NCBI GenBank assembly: GCA_030583885.1
Contig: CP129480.1
Span: forward strand, 2,792,714 to 2,856,713
Direction of reading: 5' to 3'
Origin: Anaerolineales bacterium
Lineage (GTDB): Bacteria > Chloroflexota > Anaerolineae > Anaerolineales > Villigracilaceae
DNA: 64,000 nucleotides
Below, piece after piece: positions 47,828-57,581 of the stretch. Numbering within the stretch: position 1 is the stretch's first letter; the number at the start of each line of letters is the position of its first letter. A program made the position numbers and the translations under genes. Under the pieces are notes generated by a model. That model was given only the letters and a program-made list of their open reading frames with translations, had not been told where the DNA came from and did no database searches.

Positions 47828-48826
47828 TTAATCCCTTTCAAATGGCACACCAAGCGCGGCCGGCGGATTGGTACGCATGGCGCGCAGCAGCTTCGCAAGC
47901 ACCTTGCGTACGGATTCAGGCATGGCTGCAAGCGTACGCTCCACCCATTCGGCATTGCCGATATTGACAAGCAGGAGCGTAAGGATCATCAGCGGGAACG
48001 GCGCGACCTGCAACACCTGCGAAGGAACCTGCGTCAACACAGGCTGGAGCACCAAACCAAGCCATTGCAGGAACGCAAAGAGATACGCGCCGAACGCGCC
48101 GCGCAGCGGATTCCATCCGCCAAAGATGGTGATTGCCAGCGCGATCCAGCCGAATCCATCCAGGCCCGAGATGGTTCCCATCCAGCCCGCACGGATTGCC
48201 AAAGAAAAGGCGGGGCCTGCCAGGCCAATCAATGCGCCGCCAATAATGGTATAGACATAACGCATCAGGTTGACGTTCGCGCCTCGGATGTACGCCGCGG
48301 CCGGTTTCTCACCAATGCCCTGCAACATCAACCCGGCGCGGGTGCGGAAGATCCATATCCATGCGAAGATGATGGTAACAAAACTAAGATACGTGATCAC
48401 GTCATGTCGGAAGAACAACTGACCGAGTATCGGCAGCTCGCTCAGGTAGGGGATTGGTACCGCCTGCAAACGCGGACCGGGAACACCCATGTATGGGTTG
48501 CCGAGAAAATACGAGAGGTCGCGGCAGGTGAGCGCAAGGACGAACCCAACCGCCACCTGGGATTGATGCAGGGTAATGCTGGAAAAGGCGACGATCAACG
48601 AAACGAGCGCACCGATCAACATCCCCGCCAGGAAACCGAGCACGATATTGTTCGTGGTATACGCAACCGCGAAGCCGCCCATTGCCGAGAGCAGAATCGT
48701 GCCATTTATGGAGAGGTTGATCACGCCCGCGCGCTCCGAGATCGTCTCTCCCACGACTGCAAAGATCAGGGGGGCCGCCGAAGCGAATATGCCAGCCAAA
48801 CCGATGATTATCATTTCCTGAGACAT
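47828..48826 (-). CDS. Nucleoside-type ABC permease, system 2 (second)
   Basis: A 332-aa BPD_transp_2 permease with about nine helices; GETISERAGVINLSINGTIL and the loop GEKPAAAYIRGANV are characteristic. It is the last gene of the system 2 operon and is separated by only 2 bp from its partner permease. Confidence 0.88.
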   Translation of the reverse strand: MSQEMIIIGLAGIFASAAPLIFAVVGETISERAGVINLSINGTILLSAMGGFAVAYTTNNIVLGFLAGMLIGALVSLIVAFSSITLHQSQVAVGFVLALTCRDLSYFLGNPYMGVPGPRLQAVPIPYLSELPILGQLFFRHDVITYLSFVTIIFAWIWIFRTRAGLMLQGIGEKPAAAYIRGANVNLMRYVYTIIGGALIGLAGPAFSLAIRAGWMGTISGLDGFGWIALAITIFGGWNPLRGAFGAYLFAFLQWLGLVLQPVLTQVPSQVLQVAPFPLMILTLLLVNIGNAEWVERTLAAMPESVRKVLAKLLRAMRTNPPAALGVPFERD

Positions 48827-48828
48827 GG

Positions 48829-49872
48829 CTACACCCTCCTTGCAAGTTTCTGGCGCATACCTTCCGCCAGCAATACGAACAGCACTAGCGCACCCTGCAA
48901 AATGCCGGATAATGAAGAATCAAGCTTCATTAGGATCGGCAATTGGATGCTCCCAATGTTCAATGCCGCGAAGAACAATGCCACCGGCACCGCCCAGATC
49001 GCCCTGTAATTGATCAGCATGGCAACCATCAAACCAAGATACCCATATCCGCTCGATATGGCGGGGATGAGACGGTTATATACGGCCGCCACCTGCATCG
49101 CGCCTGCCGCCCCCGCCAGCGCGCCGCAAATAAGAAAGGCGTACATGGAATATTGCCATGTGGGGATGCCCAGCAAATATGCCGCGCGGAAGTTCTTACC
49201 GACCGCCTTGAGACGGAGTCCAAAATATGTTCCTTGCAAAAGAAAATATATGATGATGATGCCAATCAGTGCAATTCCCAGGGCCCAGGGACTAATGCGT
49301 AAATTCTCCACTAAAGGCAGGGAAAATTCAGCGGGGAATGGGACCGTCCCGCTCATGGATGCAACGCCGGGGCGCTTCCACGGTCCGAAGATCAGATAAA
49401 TGGTCAGCGCAGTGGCGACGAAGTTCAGCCCCAATCCGCCGAAGATCTCGTTCACGCCGCCGAAGACCTTCAAGAGACCGGCGATCGCCGCCCAGAGCGC
49501 ACCCATCAACATTCCACCGAGGATCGCAAGCGTGATGATCAACGCGGGAGGCAGGTCGCTGTCCAGAAAATAGCGGAATACCCAGGTCGTGCCAATTGCG
49601 CCGAGGACGACCTGGCCCTCCACGCCGATGTTCCACAAGCCGGAGGAAAACGTGACCAGCAGGCCGGCGGTCACCAGCAGAAGTGGCACAAAAGCCACGA
49701 GTACTTCCGCAAATTTACGCATCGAGCCAAACGAGCCCGTGAACATATTTTTGAATGCCTGCGTGGGAGAGGCGTCCACAGAGATCAGGATCAATGAAAC
49801 GAACCCGAACGCAAGCACAAGCGCAATCAATTGAAAGATCACGCCTCCAAAACGGGATTTAAGCATCTTCAT
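48829..49872 (-). CDS. Nucleoside-type ABC permease, system 2 (first)
   Basis: A 347-aa permease with about nine helices; SSGLWNIGVEGQVVLGAIG and the loop KAVGKNFRAAYLLGIP are family features. It overlaps the ATPase gene's end by 14 bp, so translation is probably coupled. Confidence 0.88.
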   Translation of the reverse strand: MKMLKSRFGGVIFQLIALVLAFGFVSLILISVDASPTQAFKNMFTGSFGSMRKFAEVLVAFVPLLLVTAGLLVTFSSGLWNIGVEGQVVLGAIGTTWVFRYFLDSDLPPALIITLAILGGMLMGALWAAIAGLLKVFGGVNEIFGGLGLNFVATALTIYLIFGPWKRPGVASMSGTVPFPAEFSLPLVENLRISPWALGIALIGIIIIYFLLQGTYFGLRLKAVGKNFRAAYLLGIPTWQYSMYAFLICGALAGAAGAMQVAAVYNRLIPAISSGYGYLGLMVAMLINYRAIWAVPVALFFAALNIGSIQLPILMKLDSSLSGILQGALVLFVLLAEGMRQKLARRV

Positions 49873-51349
49873 CTCCTATCGCGGCCCAGCCCTTGCCGCC
49901 GATCAATTGACCAAGCTGCTCCACGCTGGTACTCTGCGCATCGATCGGATGCGAGACCCTGCCGCTGAAGAACACCAACAGGCGGTCGCTATACTGCAAT
50001 ATCTCCTCCAAGTCGGATGAGATAAAGATGATCGAAGCACCCTGTTTGCATCGTTCCTTTAGCTTGTCCCAAATATAGATCACAGATTCAATGTCAAGTC
50101 CGCGTGTGGGATGTTCCAACAGAACCAGCGAAAGCGGGTCTTGCAAGAGCGCCAGTTCCGCGCGCTGTTGATTACCGCCCGAAAGCGACTCGACCGGGGT
50201 GAGCGGGGCGCCGCGGATGTTGAAGGATTTGATTCGTTGCTCCGCAAGCCTTTGTCCTGCAGCATGATCAATGAACAGGCCTTTCGGCTCCTCCGCCAGA
50301 ATAAAATGGTCGGTCAGGCTCAAACCGGGCACCAGGCCTTCTTCAAGCCGCGCGGCGGGGAGAAAATTTACGCCGCTGCGTTTGAAGGTGTGATAGGACT
50401 TCCCGGTCAGATCCTGACCTTTGAGATGGACCTTGCCGCCAACGGGCCTGATCAACCCCGCACAGGCGCGTATGAACATGCCTTGCCCGGAGCCTTCCAT
50501 GCCTGCAAGGCCGATCACCTCGCCGGCGCGGACATCCAGATCCACATTCCGAATCTTCATGCGCGCATCTTCAAGCGAGACATCCTCAAGCGAAAGGACA
50601 ACATCGCCGGTCCCGGCTGGCTGTCTTGCGCCAAGCGTGATTTCCTTGCCGAACATCATTTCCACCAGGTTGGAGGTCACATAGGGAGCCTTGGTCTCCC
50701 CCACCATTTCCCCCGCGCGCAATACCGTCACCTGGTCGCACAGGCTTTCCACATCCTCCAGTTTGTGTGAGACAAAGATGATCGTCATTGCCTGTTCGGG
50801 AAGTTTTTTGAGGGTGGCGAACAGTTTTTCCTTTTGAGAGGTGCTGATGCCGGTCGTCGGTTCGTCGAGAATAAAGACGCGCGCGCCGAGGAATAAAAGA
50901 CGCATAATCTCCAACTGTTGGCGCTCCCCCACTGTGACCGAGTCCACATAACTATCCGGGTCAAAAGAAAAATCGAATTCCTTTGCAAGCAGGCTGAAGT
51001 CCTGTGCGGCCTGCTTTCGGTTGGGGAAAAGTCCGCCCGGCAGACCCAGTAAAAAGTTGTCAAGCAGGCGCATCGGGGGGAAATCCAACGGGTCCTGATG
51101 CAGCATCCCGACACCAAACTTGATCGCATCAGCGGGTGAATGAATGACAACGGGTTTGCCGTCCAAAATAATCTCACTGCCGGGATCGGCTTGAATGAAC
51201 CCTGAAAGAATCTTCATCAGGGTGCTCTTACCGGCCCCGTTCTCCCCCAAAATCCCCTGGATGGTGCCCGAAGGGATGGTCAGGTTGATACCTTTATTGG
51301 CATGCACACTGCCAAAGTGTTTGTGGACATTCTTCAATTCAACGTTCAT
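49859..51349 (-). CDS. Nucleoside-type ABC transporter ATPase, system 2
   Basis: A 496-aa protein with two ABC domains. Domain 1 is canonical (GENGAGKST; FILDEPT), with a signature region VTVGERQQLEIMR. Domain 2 has a degenerate P-loop (GMEGSGQGMF) and signature LSGGNQQRAEL. The start at 51349 follows GGAGG; a 25-codon upstream extension is open but runs into the hairpin. It pairs with the permeases downstream and the binding protein upstream. Confidence 0.9.
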   Translation of the reverse strand: MNVELKNVHKHFGSVHANKGINLTIPSGTIQGILGENGAGKSTLMKILSGFIQADPGSEIILDGKPVVIHSPADAIKFGVGMLHQDPLDFPPMRLLDNFLLGLPGGLFPNRKQAAQDFSLLAKEFDFSFDPDSYVDSVTVGERQQLEIMRLLFLGARVFILDEPTTGISTSQKEKLFATLKKLPEQAMTIIFVSHKLEDVESLCDQVTVLRAGEMVGETKAPYVTSNLVEMMFGKEITLGARQPAGTGDVVLSLEDVSLEDARMKIRNVDLDVRAGEVIGLAGMEGSGQGMFIRACAGLIRPVGGKVHLKGQDLTGKSYHTFKRSGVNFLPAARLEEGLVPGLSLTDHFILAEEPKGLFIDHAAGQRLAEQRIKSFNIRGAPLTPVESLSGGNQQRAELALLQDPLSLVLLEHPTRGLDIESVIYIWDKLKERCKQGASIIFISSDLEEILQYSDRLLVFFSGRVSHPIDAQSTSVEQLGQLIGGKGWAAIGDEDA

Positions 51350-51386
51350 GGTCGGTGTTTTCCTCCATGAGGCGGGCAATTTAGGG

Positions 51387-51415
51387 AAAGGGGCACAGAT
51401 CTCTCTGCGCCCCTT
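51387..51415. terminator. Hairpin between binding protein and ATPase, system 2
   Basis: AAAGGGGCACAGA and TCTGCGCCCCTTT form a 13-bp stem with one mismatch. It is in the same position as the hairpin of system 1 and probably sets the ratio of binding protein to membrane complex. Confidence 0.6.
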
Positions 51416-51439
51416 TCGGAACATACTACATAAAAGCGT

Positions 51440-52693
51440 TTACTCGGAGGCGCTCAAACCCTGCATGCCTTCAAGCAATTGCGGCAGGTACCAGACCTGC
51501 TGATCTGTGGCGACTTCACCATCCGCAAGATAAGGTGTCCCATCCTGCAGGTTGATGGGGCCGGTCCACAGGTCCAAGCCGCCCGCGAGTTCGGCAATGA
51601 AGGCATCCAATGCTATAGCATTGTCTGCGCTCAACGCATTGCCATTCACAAACCCGATGGCGGATGTGTCGTGGTTGTTGATATCAGCCCAGTCAGGTCC
51701 GGAGAAAATGAACTGGGACTGCCAGGTACCGTCCTGCGCAGACTTGATGACGGTGAGATAGTCAGGACCCCAGTTGAAATACGGCACACCGAGACAAACA
51801 TCGGGTGCGGCGCTGCACGCCGCAACATAGTCATAGGCAACGCCAAGGGAGGCTGTGCCTTCCGTGGTGAATTTCTGGGCTTCGGCGAGGTTGACGGGGT
51901 TGTCAATACCGGAGATAACGACATCGAACCCGGTGGAATAGAAATCCTTGGAGACGTCAACGGGGTCGGTGGTGAAACCAGGGATATGGAACCAGAAGCC
52001 GATCCAGGTCACTTTGAATTCGAGGGCTGCGGGGTCGTTGCCAGCCTGCTCCCAGCAGTGCTGCGCGCCGAGATATGCAGAGGCGGCGAGGCGGCGGGTT
52101 TCATCGTTGATCAATGGTCCAAGGTAACCGATCTTGCCGGTGCTGGAGGAAAGGGCAGCCGCGCAGCCGCCGATCATCTTGCCTAATTCCATGCGTCCCA
52201 TGATGTTGGTCAGGTTCGCAATTGGTTCATAGGCTTTTCCATCCTCCCACACCTGATCGCCGGAAGCCATGATGACGAACACATCAGGATTGGCTTTGGC
52301 AAAGGTCGTGGAGGCGTCCTTCATATCGTCCGAGTTAAAGATGACCAGCTTTGCACCCTGCGCAACCAGCTCCTCAGCAAGCTGATCAGGGGTGGTGCCG
52401 GGGCGGTCGGCGGGATTAACCTTGTCGAGATAGATCATCTCCGCACCGAGTTTCTCTTCAACATACAAACCGGCTTCGTAGTGTGCCTGGCTCCAGCCAT
52501 TGTCATTGTATGGGCCAACGAGCAGCATGCCGAAAACGAACGGCTCGACAACAGGGGATACGGGGGCTTCTGTAGCAGCAGGGGCTTCAGGAGCGGGAGC
52601 TTCTTCAGTGGCGACAGTCTGACCACCACAGGCGGACAGGACGAGCATGAGTGCCATCGCAAGCATTGCGAGGCGTGCAAAATTCTTATGCAT
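51440..52693 (-). CDS. BMP-family substrate-binding lipoprotein, system 2
   Basis: A 417-aa protein. The start at 52693 (MHKNFARL) has AAGGAG upstream. Lipobox LSACGG is followed by a Glu/Ala/Pro linker, then a BMP-like domain (FGMLLVGPYNDNGWSQAHYE; GYLGPLINDETRRLAASAYL). The long insert with HIPGFTTDPVDVSKDF and several cysteines differs from system 1, so the ligand may differ too. It is first gene of the system 2 operon; a candidate operator lies at 52770-52798. Confidence 0.88.
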   Translation of the reverse strand: MHKNFARLAMLAMALMLVLSACGGQTVATEEAPAPEAPAATEAPVSPVVEPFVFGMLLVGPYNDNGWSQAHYEAGLYVEEKLGAEMIYLDKVNPADRPGTTPDQLAEELVAQGAKLVIFNSDDMKDASTTFAKANPDVFVIMASGDQVWEDGKAYEPIANLTNIMGRMELGKMIGGCAAALSSSTGKIGYLGPLINDETRRLAASAYLGAQHCWEQAGNDPAALEFKVTWIGFWFHIPGFTTDPVDVSKDFYSTGFDVVISGIDNPVNLAEAQKFTTEGTASLGVAYDYVAACSAAPDVCLGVPYFNWGPDYLTVIKSAQDGTWQSQFIFSGPDWADINNHDTSAIGFVNGNALSADNAIALDAFIAELAGGLDLWTGPINLQDGTPYLADGEVATDQQVWYLPQLLEGMQGLSASE

Positions 52694-52769
52694 ACTTCTT
52701 CTCCTTTTGAAAACTAGGTTAACTGACGAAACTTGCGGGTTCAAATTTTCTCTTTCGGCCTCCTTTCAT

Positions 52770-52798
52770 ATTGTCTAAACAATTGTAACTAAAACAAT
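52770..52798. promoter_or_regulatory. Candidate GntR operator upstream of transporter 2
   Basis: Two overlapping palindromes, ATTGTCTAAACAAT (52770-52783) and ATTGTAACTAAAACAAT (52782-52798), share the ATTGT/ACAAT half-sites. They lie about 80 bp before the start of the binding protein gene. TTGTnnnnACAA symmetry is common for GntR-family operators. Which of the two regulators binds is not shown. Confidence 0.45.
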
Positions 52799-52830
52799 CG
52801 TTTTTGTGAAGAAAGTTACATTATTAATTT

Positions 52831-54846
52831 CTAAGGCAAACACTCAAATTCGCTTCGTACTTTATCCAAAGCGGTGATCTGCTCCGGGGTACGTAGTGTC
52901 TCACGTTCAATACGGTCCCATAATTTGCAGAGAAGCGGTCCTACAAAGCTCTTTGATATTTTATAGGAGGTTCTTGACAATTCTACCGCCTTTTTCCAAT
53001 CCCCAGCATGGGCATAGCCTTCAATAAAAACAAAACGTTCAACAGGATCGTTGGGATGGTCATCCAAGACAAAGGCGGTTTCACTCAATTCGATTACCTG
53101 CCCCCAATCCCCCTTTTGACGTGCAAGATCCGCCTTCTCGAAATAATAACACCACTCATGCGGCGGCTCGCCTCCAAAAATCCGACCTGGAAGCTGGTGC
53201 TGTCCATCGGGCAGAATCACGTCCTGATTGGAGTACCGCGCCACATCCCGCACCGCAGGAGGCAACATGCGATTATTCCCCTCCACCTCAGAGTCAACTA
53301 CGCGGAAACAACCGGGCGGCTGATAATGGACCACAAGAATGTTCGATGTATTCCCATAAAAAGTCGGCCCGATGTAATACAACTGGTGCGGCTGACCAGG
53401 TTCCACGCCGGGCAGGGTTTTGCCTACCCGAATTGAGGCAAAATACAGAATCAGGTTCATTTCGCCCGGTGGGCTGTACACCCAATTCAAGGGTCCCGTC
53501 AATGAATTGTCAGAATAATAGGTAACCGGCAGGTCATTGGCAAGCAGGATCGTCCCTTTTTCCAGCGCAGGGATGCGCCATGACATTTGGTGGAAGAAAT
53601 TCTGCTGCGTGACCCAATCACGGCGGAAGGCATCGTCAAGCCTGAAATGCCTGCCTGCGGCAAAGCCGACCAGCAAGGCGACCAGGATCATCTGTGTGCG
53701 CCGATTTTTAATAAAAGCGATCAAGCCCGCCAGCATCAGACTCGCTCCCAGCATAAAGGGGAGCATGAAACGGTCCATGGAGAAATTCAATTGCGGCACA
53801 ACGCCGATCACCCACACCGAACCACCTGCCAATCCCCAGAAAACCAGCCCGATAAAACCGGCCCGTTTTGCAAAATCATGGTCATCAGAATCATCCGACC
53901 CGAACTTGAAGAGAAATATTCCTATTGCGAAAATGACTGAGAAGAACAGAACCAGCAACAAGGTAAGTGTGAGCGGGCCCAATCCCGTTGACCCGATGGA
54001 CAGGATGGGATACAGCCAGGCTTCAAATACAGTCCGCCAAAAAGTCAGCAGGATATTGGTTACGAGCAACCACAACCCGCCAAGAAAATTTTCGCGCATG
54101 GCATCCAGCAGGACGTATTGATAGCTGGCGTTTTGGTAGGTGAAGAAAAAGGCGCGCCAAATCGTCACGCTGATAAAAATCAAAAAATAGGGCAAAAAAT
54201 AGGAGCTGGATTTCCGGAGGCGGATTTTATTCGTTCCTTCCAGCATCTGCCAGAACAGAAAGATCCGCGCAAATTCAAGGAAATAAAAATATTCCATCGT
54301 CAACAGGTTGACGATGGCAAGCAGATACGACGCGAAAAATAATAGGGCGCGATGTTTTTCCGATTTCAGTGCAAGCAGGGAAAGATGCAGCGAGAGCAAA
54401 AACGCCGACAACACAATATAAAAGTGACTGTACATCAGCGCGATGGATTGCTGTCCCATGGCGGGGTACACCAGAAGGAACAGGCTTGCCCACAAGGCGG
54501 GTTTCGGGTGGGATGGGTAAAGGGTGCGCAGAATTTTCCACAACAAGACCGCTGCGAGCCAGCGCAGAATAATCGCCAGCAACTGCCAGGCCCAGGGATT
54601 GGGACCCAGGATCGGCAGTGTCAGCTGATAGATCATCCCCCAGAAAGGCCGGCTGGTAGAAAAGGTTTTGGTCAGAACGTCTGGACCGAGGCGGAAGTAA
54701 ATCCACGCCCAGGGGAACTCATCCCAGTAAAAGCCGCGCTGCCAGAAGAACAGGCCATAGGTAAGCACGGCAATTACCAGCAGGAACCACACCGCACTGC
54801 GAGGCGGGAATTTTATTGCATCCAGACGTTCCAACCATTTTTTCAT
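52831..54846 (-). CDS. Large membrane protein, GT-C glycosyltransferase-like
   Basis: A 671-aa protein with about 11 membrane helices in the first 400 residues and a soluble C-terminal part. The first external loop has FYWDEFPWAW; an acidic pair soon after helix 1 is the usual catalytic feature of GT-C enzymes using polyprenyl-linked sugars. The C-terminal ~120 residues have TPR-like helices (CYYFEKADLARQKGDWGQVI). The family is not recognised with certainty. It sits between carbamate kinase (6 bp upstream) and transporter 2, and its link to purine use is unclear. Confidence 0.6.
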   Translation of the reverse strand: MKKWLERLDAIKFPPRSAVWFLLVIAVLTYGLFFWQRGFYWDEFPWAWIYFRLGPDVLTKTFSTSRPFWGMIYQLTLPILGPNPWAWQLLAIILRWLAAVLLWKILRTLYPSHPKPALWASLFLLVYPAMGQQSIALMYSHFYIVLSAFLLSLHLSLLALKSEKHRALLFFASYLLAIVNLLTMEYFYFLEFARIFLFWQMLEGTNKIRLRKSSSYFLPYFLIFISVTIWRAFFFTYQNASYQYVLLDAMRENFLGGLWLLVTNILLTFWRTVFEAWLYPILSIGSTGLGPLTLTLLLVLFFSVIFAIGIFLFKFGSDDSDDHDFAKRAGFIGLVFWGLAGGSVWVIGVVPQLNFSMDRFMLPFMLGASLMLAGLIAFIKNRRTQMILVALLVGFAAGRHFRLDDAFRRDWVTQQNFFHQMSWRIPALEKGTILLANDLPVTYYSDNSLTGPLNWVYSPPGEMNLILYFASIRVGKTLPGVEPGQPHQLYYIGPTFYGNTSNILVVHYQPPGCFRVVDSEVEGNNRMLPPAVRDVARYSNQDVILPDGQHQLPGRIFGGEPPHEWCYYFEKADLARQKGDWGQVIELSETAFVLDDHPNDPVERFVFIEGYAHAGDWKKAVELSRTSYKISKSFVGPLLCKLWDRIERETLRTPEQITALDKVRSEFECLP

Positions 54847-54851
54847 AGATC

Positions 54852-55805
54852 TTATGGAACGATCCGCGTACCCGTTTCACCTTTGAGCGCACGCCCAATA
54901 TTTTCCGGGTCGGTGATCAGCGCTTCCTTGCCGCTGTTTTCCAAATACCAGATCGCGGCCTGGATCTTCGGAGCCATTGAGCCTTTGGCAAAATGGATGC
55001 CCTCTTCAAGATAGGCTTTGGCCTCGGCAACCGTCATCTTGTCGAGCCATTTCTGTTCAGGCTTGCCAAAGTGAATGGCGACTTTCTCAACAGCCGTTGA
55101 GATCAGGAACAAGTCTGCCTTGATCAGACCTGCCAGCAGACTGGAGGCAAAGTCCTTATCAATCACAGCCGCCACACCCTGGTATTCATGGTTGCCAACA
55201 TCAATGACCGGAATGCCACCGCCACCCACCGTGATGACAATTGTGCCGGCTTTAATGAGAGCTTCCACGGCCTCGAGTTCCACAACTTCTTTTGGAAGAG
55301 GCGAAGCCACCACGCGCCGCCAGCCGCGACCCGCATCCTCGACCACGCTCCAGCCCATGTCCTTTTCACGACGCCTTGCCTCCGCCTCATCCATGAATGA
55401 GCCGATCGGCTTGGACGGTTTCTTGAAGGCCTCGTCGTTCTTATCCACCAACACCTGCGTGACGACCGTCGCGACAGATTTCTTGATGCCGCGGCGATAG
55501 AGTTCGTTCTGCAGGGTCTGCTGCAGGGAATACCCAATGGCGCCCTGCGAGTCCGCGCCGCAGACATCCAGCGGGACTTCGTGCATACCCTCCACCTTGG
55601 CTGCGATTTCAGACCGCCTCAATATGAAGCCAACCTGCGGTCCGTTCCCATGACCGATTGCCACATCCCAGCCTGCCTCGATCATATCTGCTATGTGGAA
55701 GGTAGTTTCCTTGGCGGCTAGATACTGATCTTCGACCGACTTTCGTTTTTCATCCTTGATCAGCGAGTTGCCGCCAATTGCGATGACTGCCAGTTTCTTT
55801 GCCAT
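54852..55805 (-). CDS. arcC: Carbamate kinase (YqeA/ArcC-like)
   Basis: A 317-aa amino-acid-kinase-fold enzyme making ATP and carbamate from carbamoyl phosphate and ADP. Typical stretches are AIGGNSLIKDEKR, GHGNGPQVGFILRR, ITVGGGGIPVI, VIDKDFASSLLA and FAKGSMAPKIQAA. It lies in the same strand run as two carbamoyltransferases, which would supply carbamoyl phosphate by phosphorolysis. This gives substrate-level ATP in fermentative purine breakdown, as proposed for the E. coli yge genes. Confidence 0.92.
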   Translation of the reverse strand: MAKKLAVIAIGGNSLIKDEKRKSVEDQYLAAKETTFHIADMIEAGWDVAIGHGNGPQVGFILRRSEIAAKVEGMHEVPLDVCGADSQGAIGYSLQQTLQNELYRRGIKKSVATVVTQVLVDKNDEAFKKPSKPIGSFMDEAEARRREKDMGWSVVEDAGRGWRRVVASPLPKEVVELEAVEALIKAGTIVITVGGGGIPVIDVGNHEYQGVAAVIDKDFASSLLAGLIKADLFLISTAVEKVAIHFGKPEQKWLDKMTVAEAKAYLEEGIHFAKGSMAPKIQAAIWYLENSGKEALITDPENIGRALKGETGTRIVP

Positions 55806-55832
55806 GTACTAATCTCCTAATTTCAAATGTCC

Positions 55833-55897
55833 TTGCGGGGAGCGTAACGACGAGGCAATCCCTCGTGTAGCGGGAGATATCCTCGCTCCGTTCGCAA
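55833..55897. repeat. REP-like palindrome
   Basis: TTGCGGGGAGCG and CGCTCCGTTCGCAA form the outer arms and GAGGCAATCCC sits inside, resembling bacterial REP elements. It fills the gap between the YgeW-like gene and carbamate kinase. It could also stabilise the mRNA end. Confidence 0.4.
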
Positions 55898-55905
55898 AGG
55901 CATGC

Positions 55906-56895
55906 CTACGACATTGTCAACGCCATCACGGCCTTCTGCGCGTGCAGGCGGTTCTCAGCTTCATCAAACACGACCGAGTTCGGACCATCCAACACGGCGC
56001 TGGTCACTTCGACATCGCGGTCTGCGGGAAGCGGGTGCATGTAGATGCAATCTTTCTTTGCAACGTTAAGTTTGGCATCGTCCATGATCCAGTTTTTATA
56101 TGAATCCTGGATCTTCTTGCCCTCCACCTTGTCGTTGGTGGTCAACAAAGGACCCCATGACTTGGCATAGATGACATCCGCATTCCTGCAAGCTTCGGTC
56201 ATGCCATCCTTGCTATCGATGATCTCGAAATTAGCGCCTGCGATCCTGGCCTGCTCCTTCGCCTGCTCGACGATTTCAGGCATGAGTTTGAATTCGGGCG
56301 GATAGGCAAGCGTCACATCCATGCCGAAGCGCGGCATTTGCAGGATCAGGGATTGCGGAACTGAGACCGGCTTGAGATAGGAAGCGGCATAGGCCCACGA
56401 AACGACGATCTTCTTTTTACGCAGGTCCCTGCCCTTCTTTTCCATGATGGTCATCAGGTCCGCAAGGCATTGAAAGGGATGGTATATGTCGCACTGCATG
56501 TTCAACACCGGTGCGCGGCTGGATTTGGCAACATCGTTCAAATATGTATTGCCGTCGCCAAAGTCACAATGACGAATGGCGATCCCGTCGAAATAGCGAC
56601 CAAAGATCTCGCCGATCTCGACGGGTGTATCACCGTGTGAAATTTGCGTGGTGTTGCTGTCAATGAAAGCGCCATGTCCCCCCAATTGCGCTATGCCCGC
56701 CTCGAACGAACCGCGTGTGCGGGTGGACGAGAAGAAGAACAGCATCGCCAGAACCTTGTCGCGCAAATATGGATGCGGTTCGCCGAGTGCCCGCTTGCGT
56801 TTCAGGTCCCAGGCCACATCCAAAACCGTCTCAACTTCCTCTTTAGTGAAGTCAAGGTCGCCGATAAAATCACGGCCGCGAAAATTTGTTTGCAT
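55906..56895 (-). CDS. ygeW: YgeW-like knotted carbamoyltransferase
   Basis: A 329-aa member of the aspartate/ornithine carbamoyltransferase superfamily. The carbamoyl-phosphate motif reads FFSSTRTRGSFE, the second is IYHPFQCLADLMTI, and the C-terminal loop is MHPLPADRDVEVTSAV. The second-substrate loops do not match ornithine or aspartate enzymes, and overall it is closest to YgeW, whose gene lies in the E. coli purine-degradation cluster. It probably forms or phosphorolyses a carbamoylated intermediate there. The substrate has to be tested. Confidence 0.82.
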   Translation of the reverse strand: MQTNFRGRDFIGDLDFTKEEVETVLDVAWDLKRKRALGEPHPYLRDKVLAMLFFFSSTRTRGSFEAGIAQLGGHGAFIDSNTTQISHGDTPVEIGEIFGRYFDGIAIRHCDFGDGNTYLNDVAKSSRAPVLNMQCDIYHPFQCLADLMTIMEKKGRDLRKKKIVVSWAYAASYLKPVSVPQSLILQMPRFGMDVTLAYPPEFKLMPEIVEQAKEQARIAGANFEIIDSKDGMTEACRNADVIYAKSWGPLLTTNDKVEGKKIQDSYKNWIMDDAKLNVAKKDCIYMHPLPADRDVEVTSAVLDGPNSVVFDEAENRLHAQKAVMALTMS

Positions 56896-56939
56896 TTTTT
56901 TCTCCTATGGTTTAATTTTCAAAATCAAGCTGGTTAATT

Positions 56940-57464
56940 TTACGTTGAAATCCGAAGGACTTCTCCTATTACAAATGTACCGTCATCCCAATACAATCTT
57001 GCGCCCTCGCAATATTCCACAGAACCACCCCAGGTAGAGAAATCAACCCCGGGCAGACACCCGACCACGCCCAATTCCACAACGCCGCCGTGATTTACGA
57101 CCAATACGGATCGTCCATCTTCGATCTGCTCCATAATGCCCCCATAGAATTTTTTTAATCTACGGGAATATTTCGCCGCTGCGCCGCCGAGTTGAATAAT
57201 GCCTGCATAGTCCGCGAAGGAAAGCGGCCAGGGCGCTTCTTTTTCCACAGCATGCCCGTAGGTATTCAGCAGATCGACCTGCTCATCCACGGCAAAACCC
57301 ATTGCGATGGCGGTTTCAAACGCGCGGGGAAGAGTGGACGTGACGACATGGTCAAATGGACCGATATTCTGTCCCACCAACCGCGCAAGGACCACGCCTG
57401 ATTGATTCAAGTGGTCGCCGGGCTGGGAGCGGATGGAATGCCTTCTAATTTCAAGAGTTTTCAT
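56940..57464 (-). CDS. Histidine-phosphatase-superfamily protein
   Basis: A 174-aa protein. The phosphohistidine motif at the start is LEIRRHSIR (RH motif); GPFDHVVTSTLPRAFETA and VLVVNHGGVVELG supply the second Arg and His of the site. It is small for the family and has normal order. The start at 57464 (MKTLEIRR) is preferred over a longer extension. It lies between the two carbamoyltransferase genes; its substrate and role in purine use are unknown. Confidence 0.72.
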   Translation of the reverse strand: MKTLEIRRHSIRSQPGDHLNQSGVVLARLVGQNIGPFDHVVTSTLPRAFETAIAMGFAVDEQVDLLNTYGHAVEKEAPWPLSFADYAGIIQLGGAAAKYSRRLKKFYGGIMEQIEDGRSVLVVNHGGVVELGVVGCLPGVDFSTWGGSVEYCEGARLYWDDGTFVIGEVLRIST

Positions 57465-57581
57465 GGTCGATATTTCTAAAACAACGGGGACGTTCAAGAC
57501 AAATCGATACGCACCGTAGTTGGGCGGCATGTTCGTTGCAACAAACCGCCCAATCATCAAACTGCGTTACTGTAAAACCAT

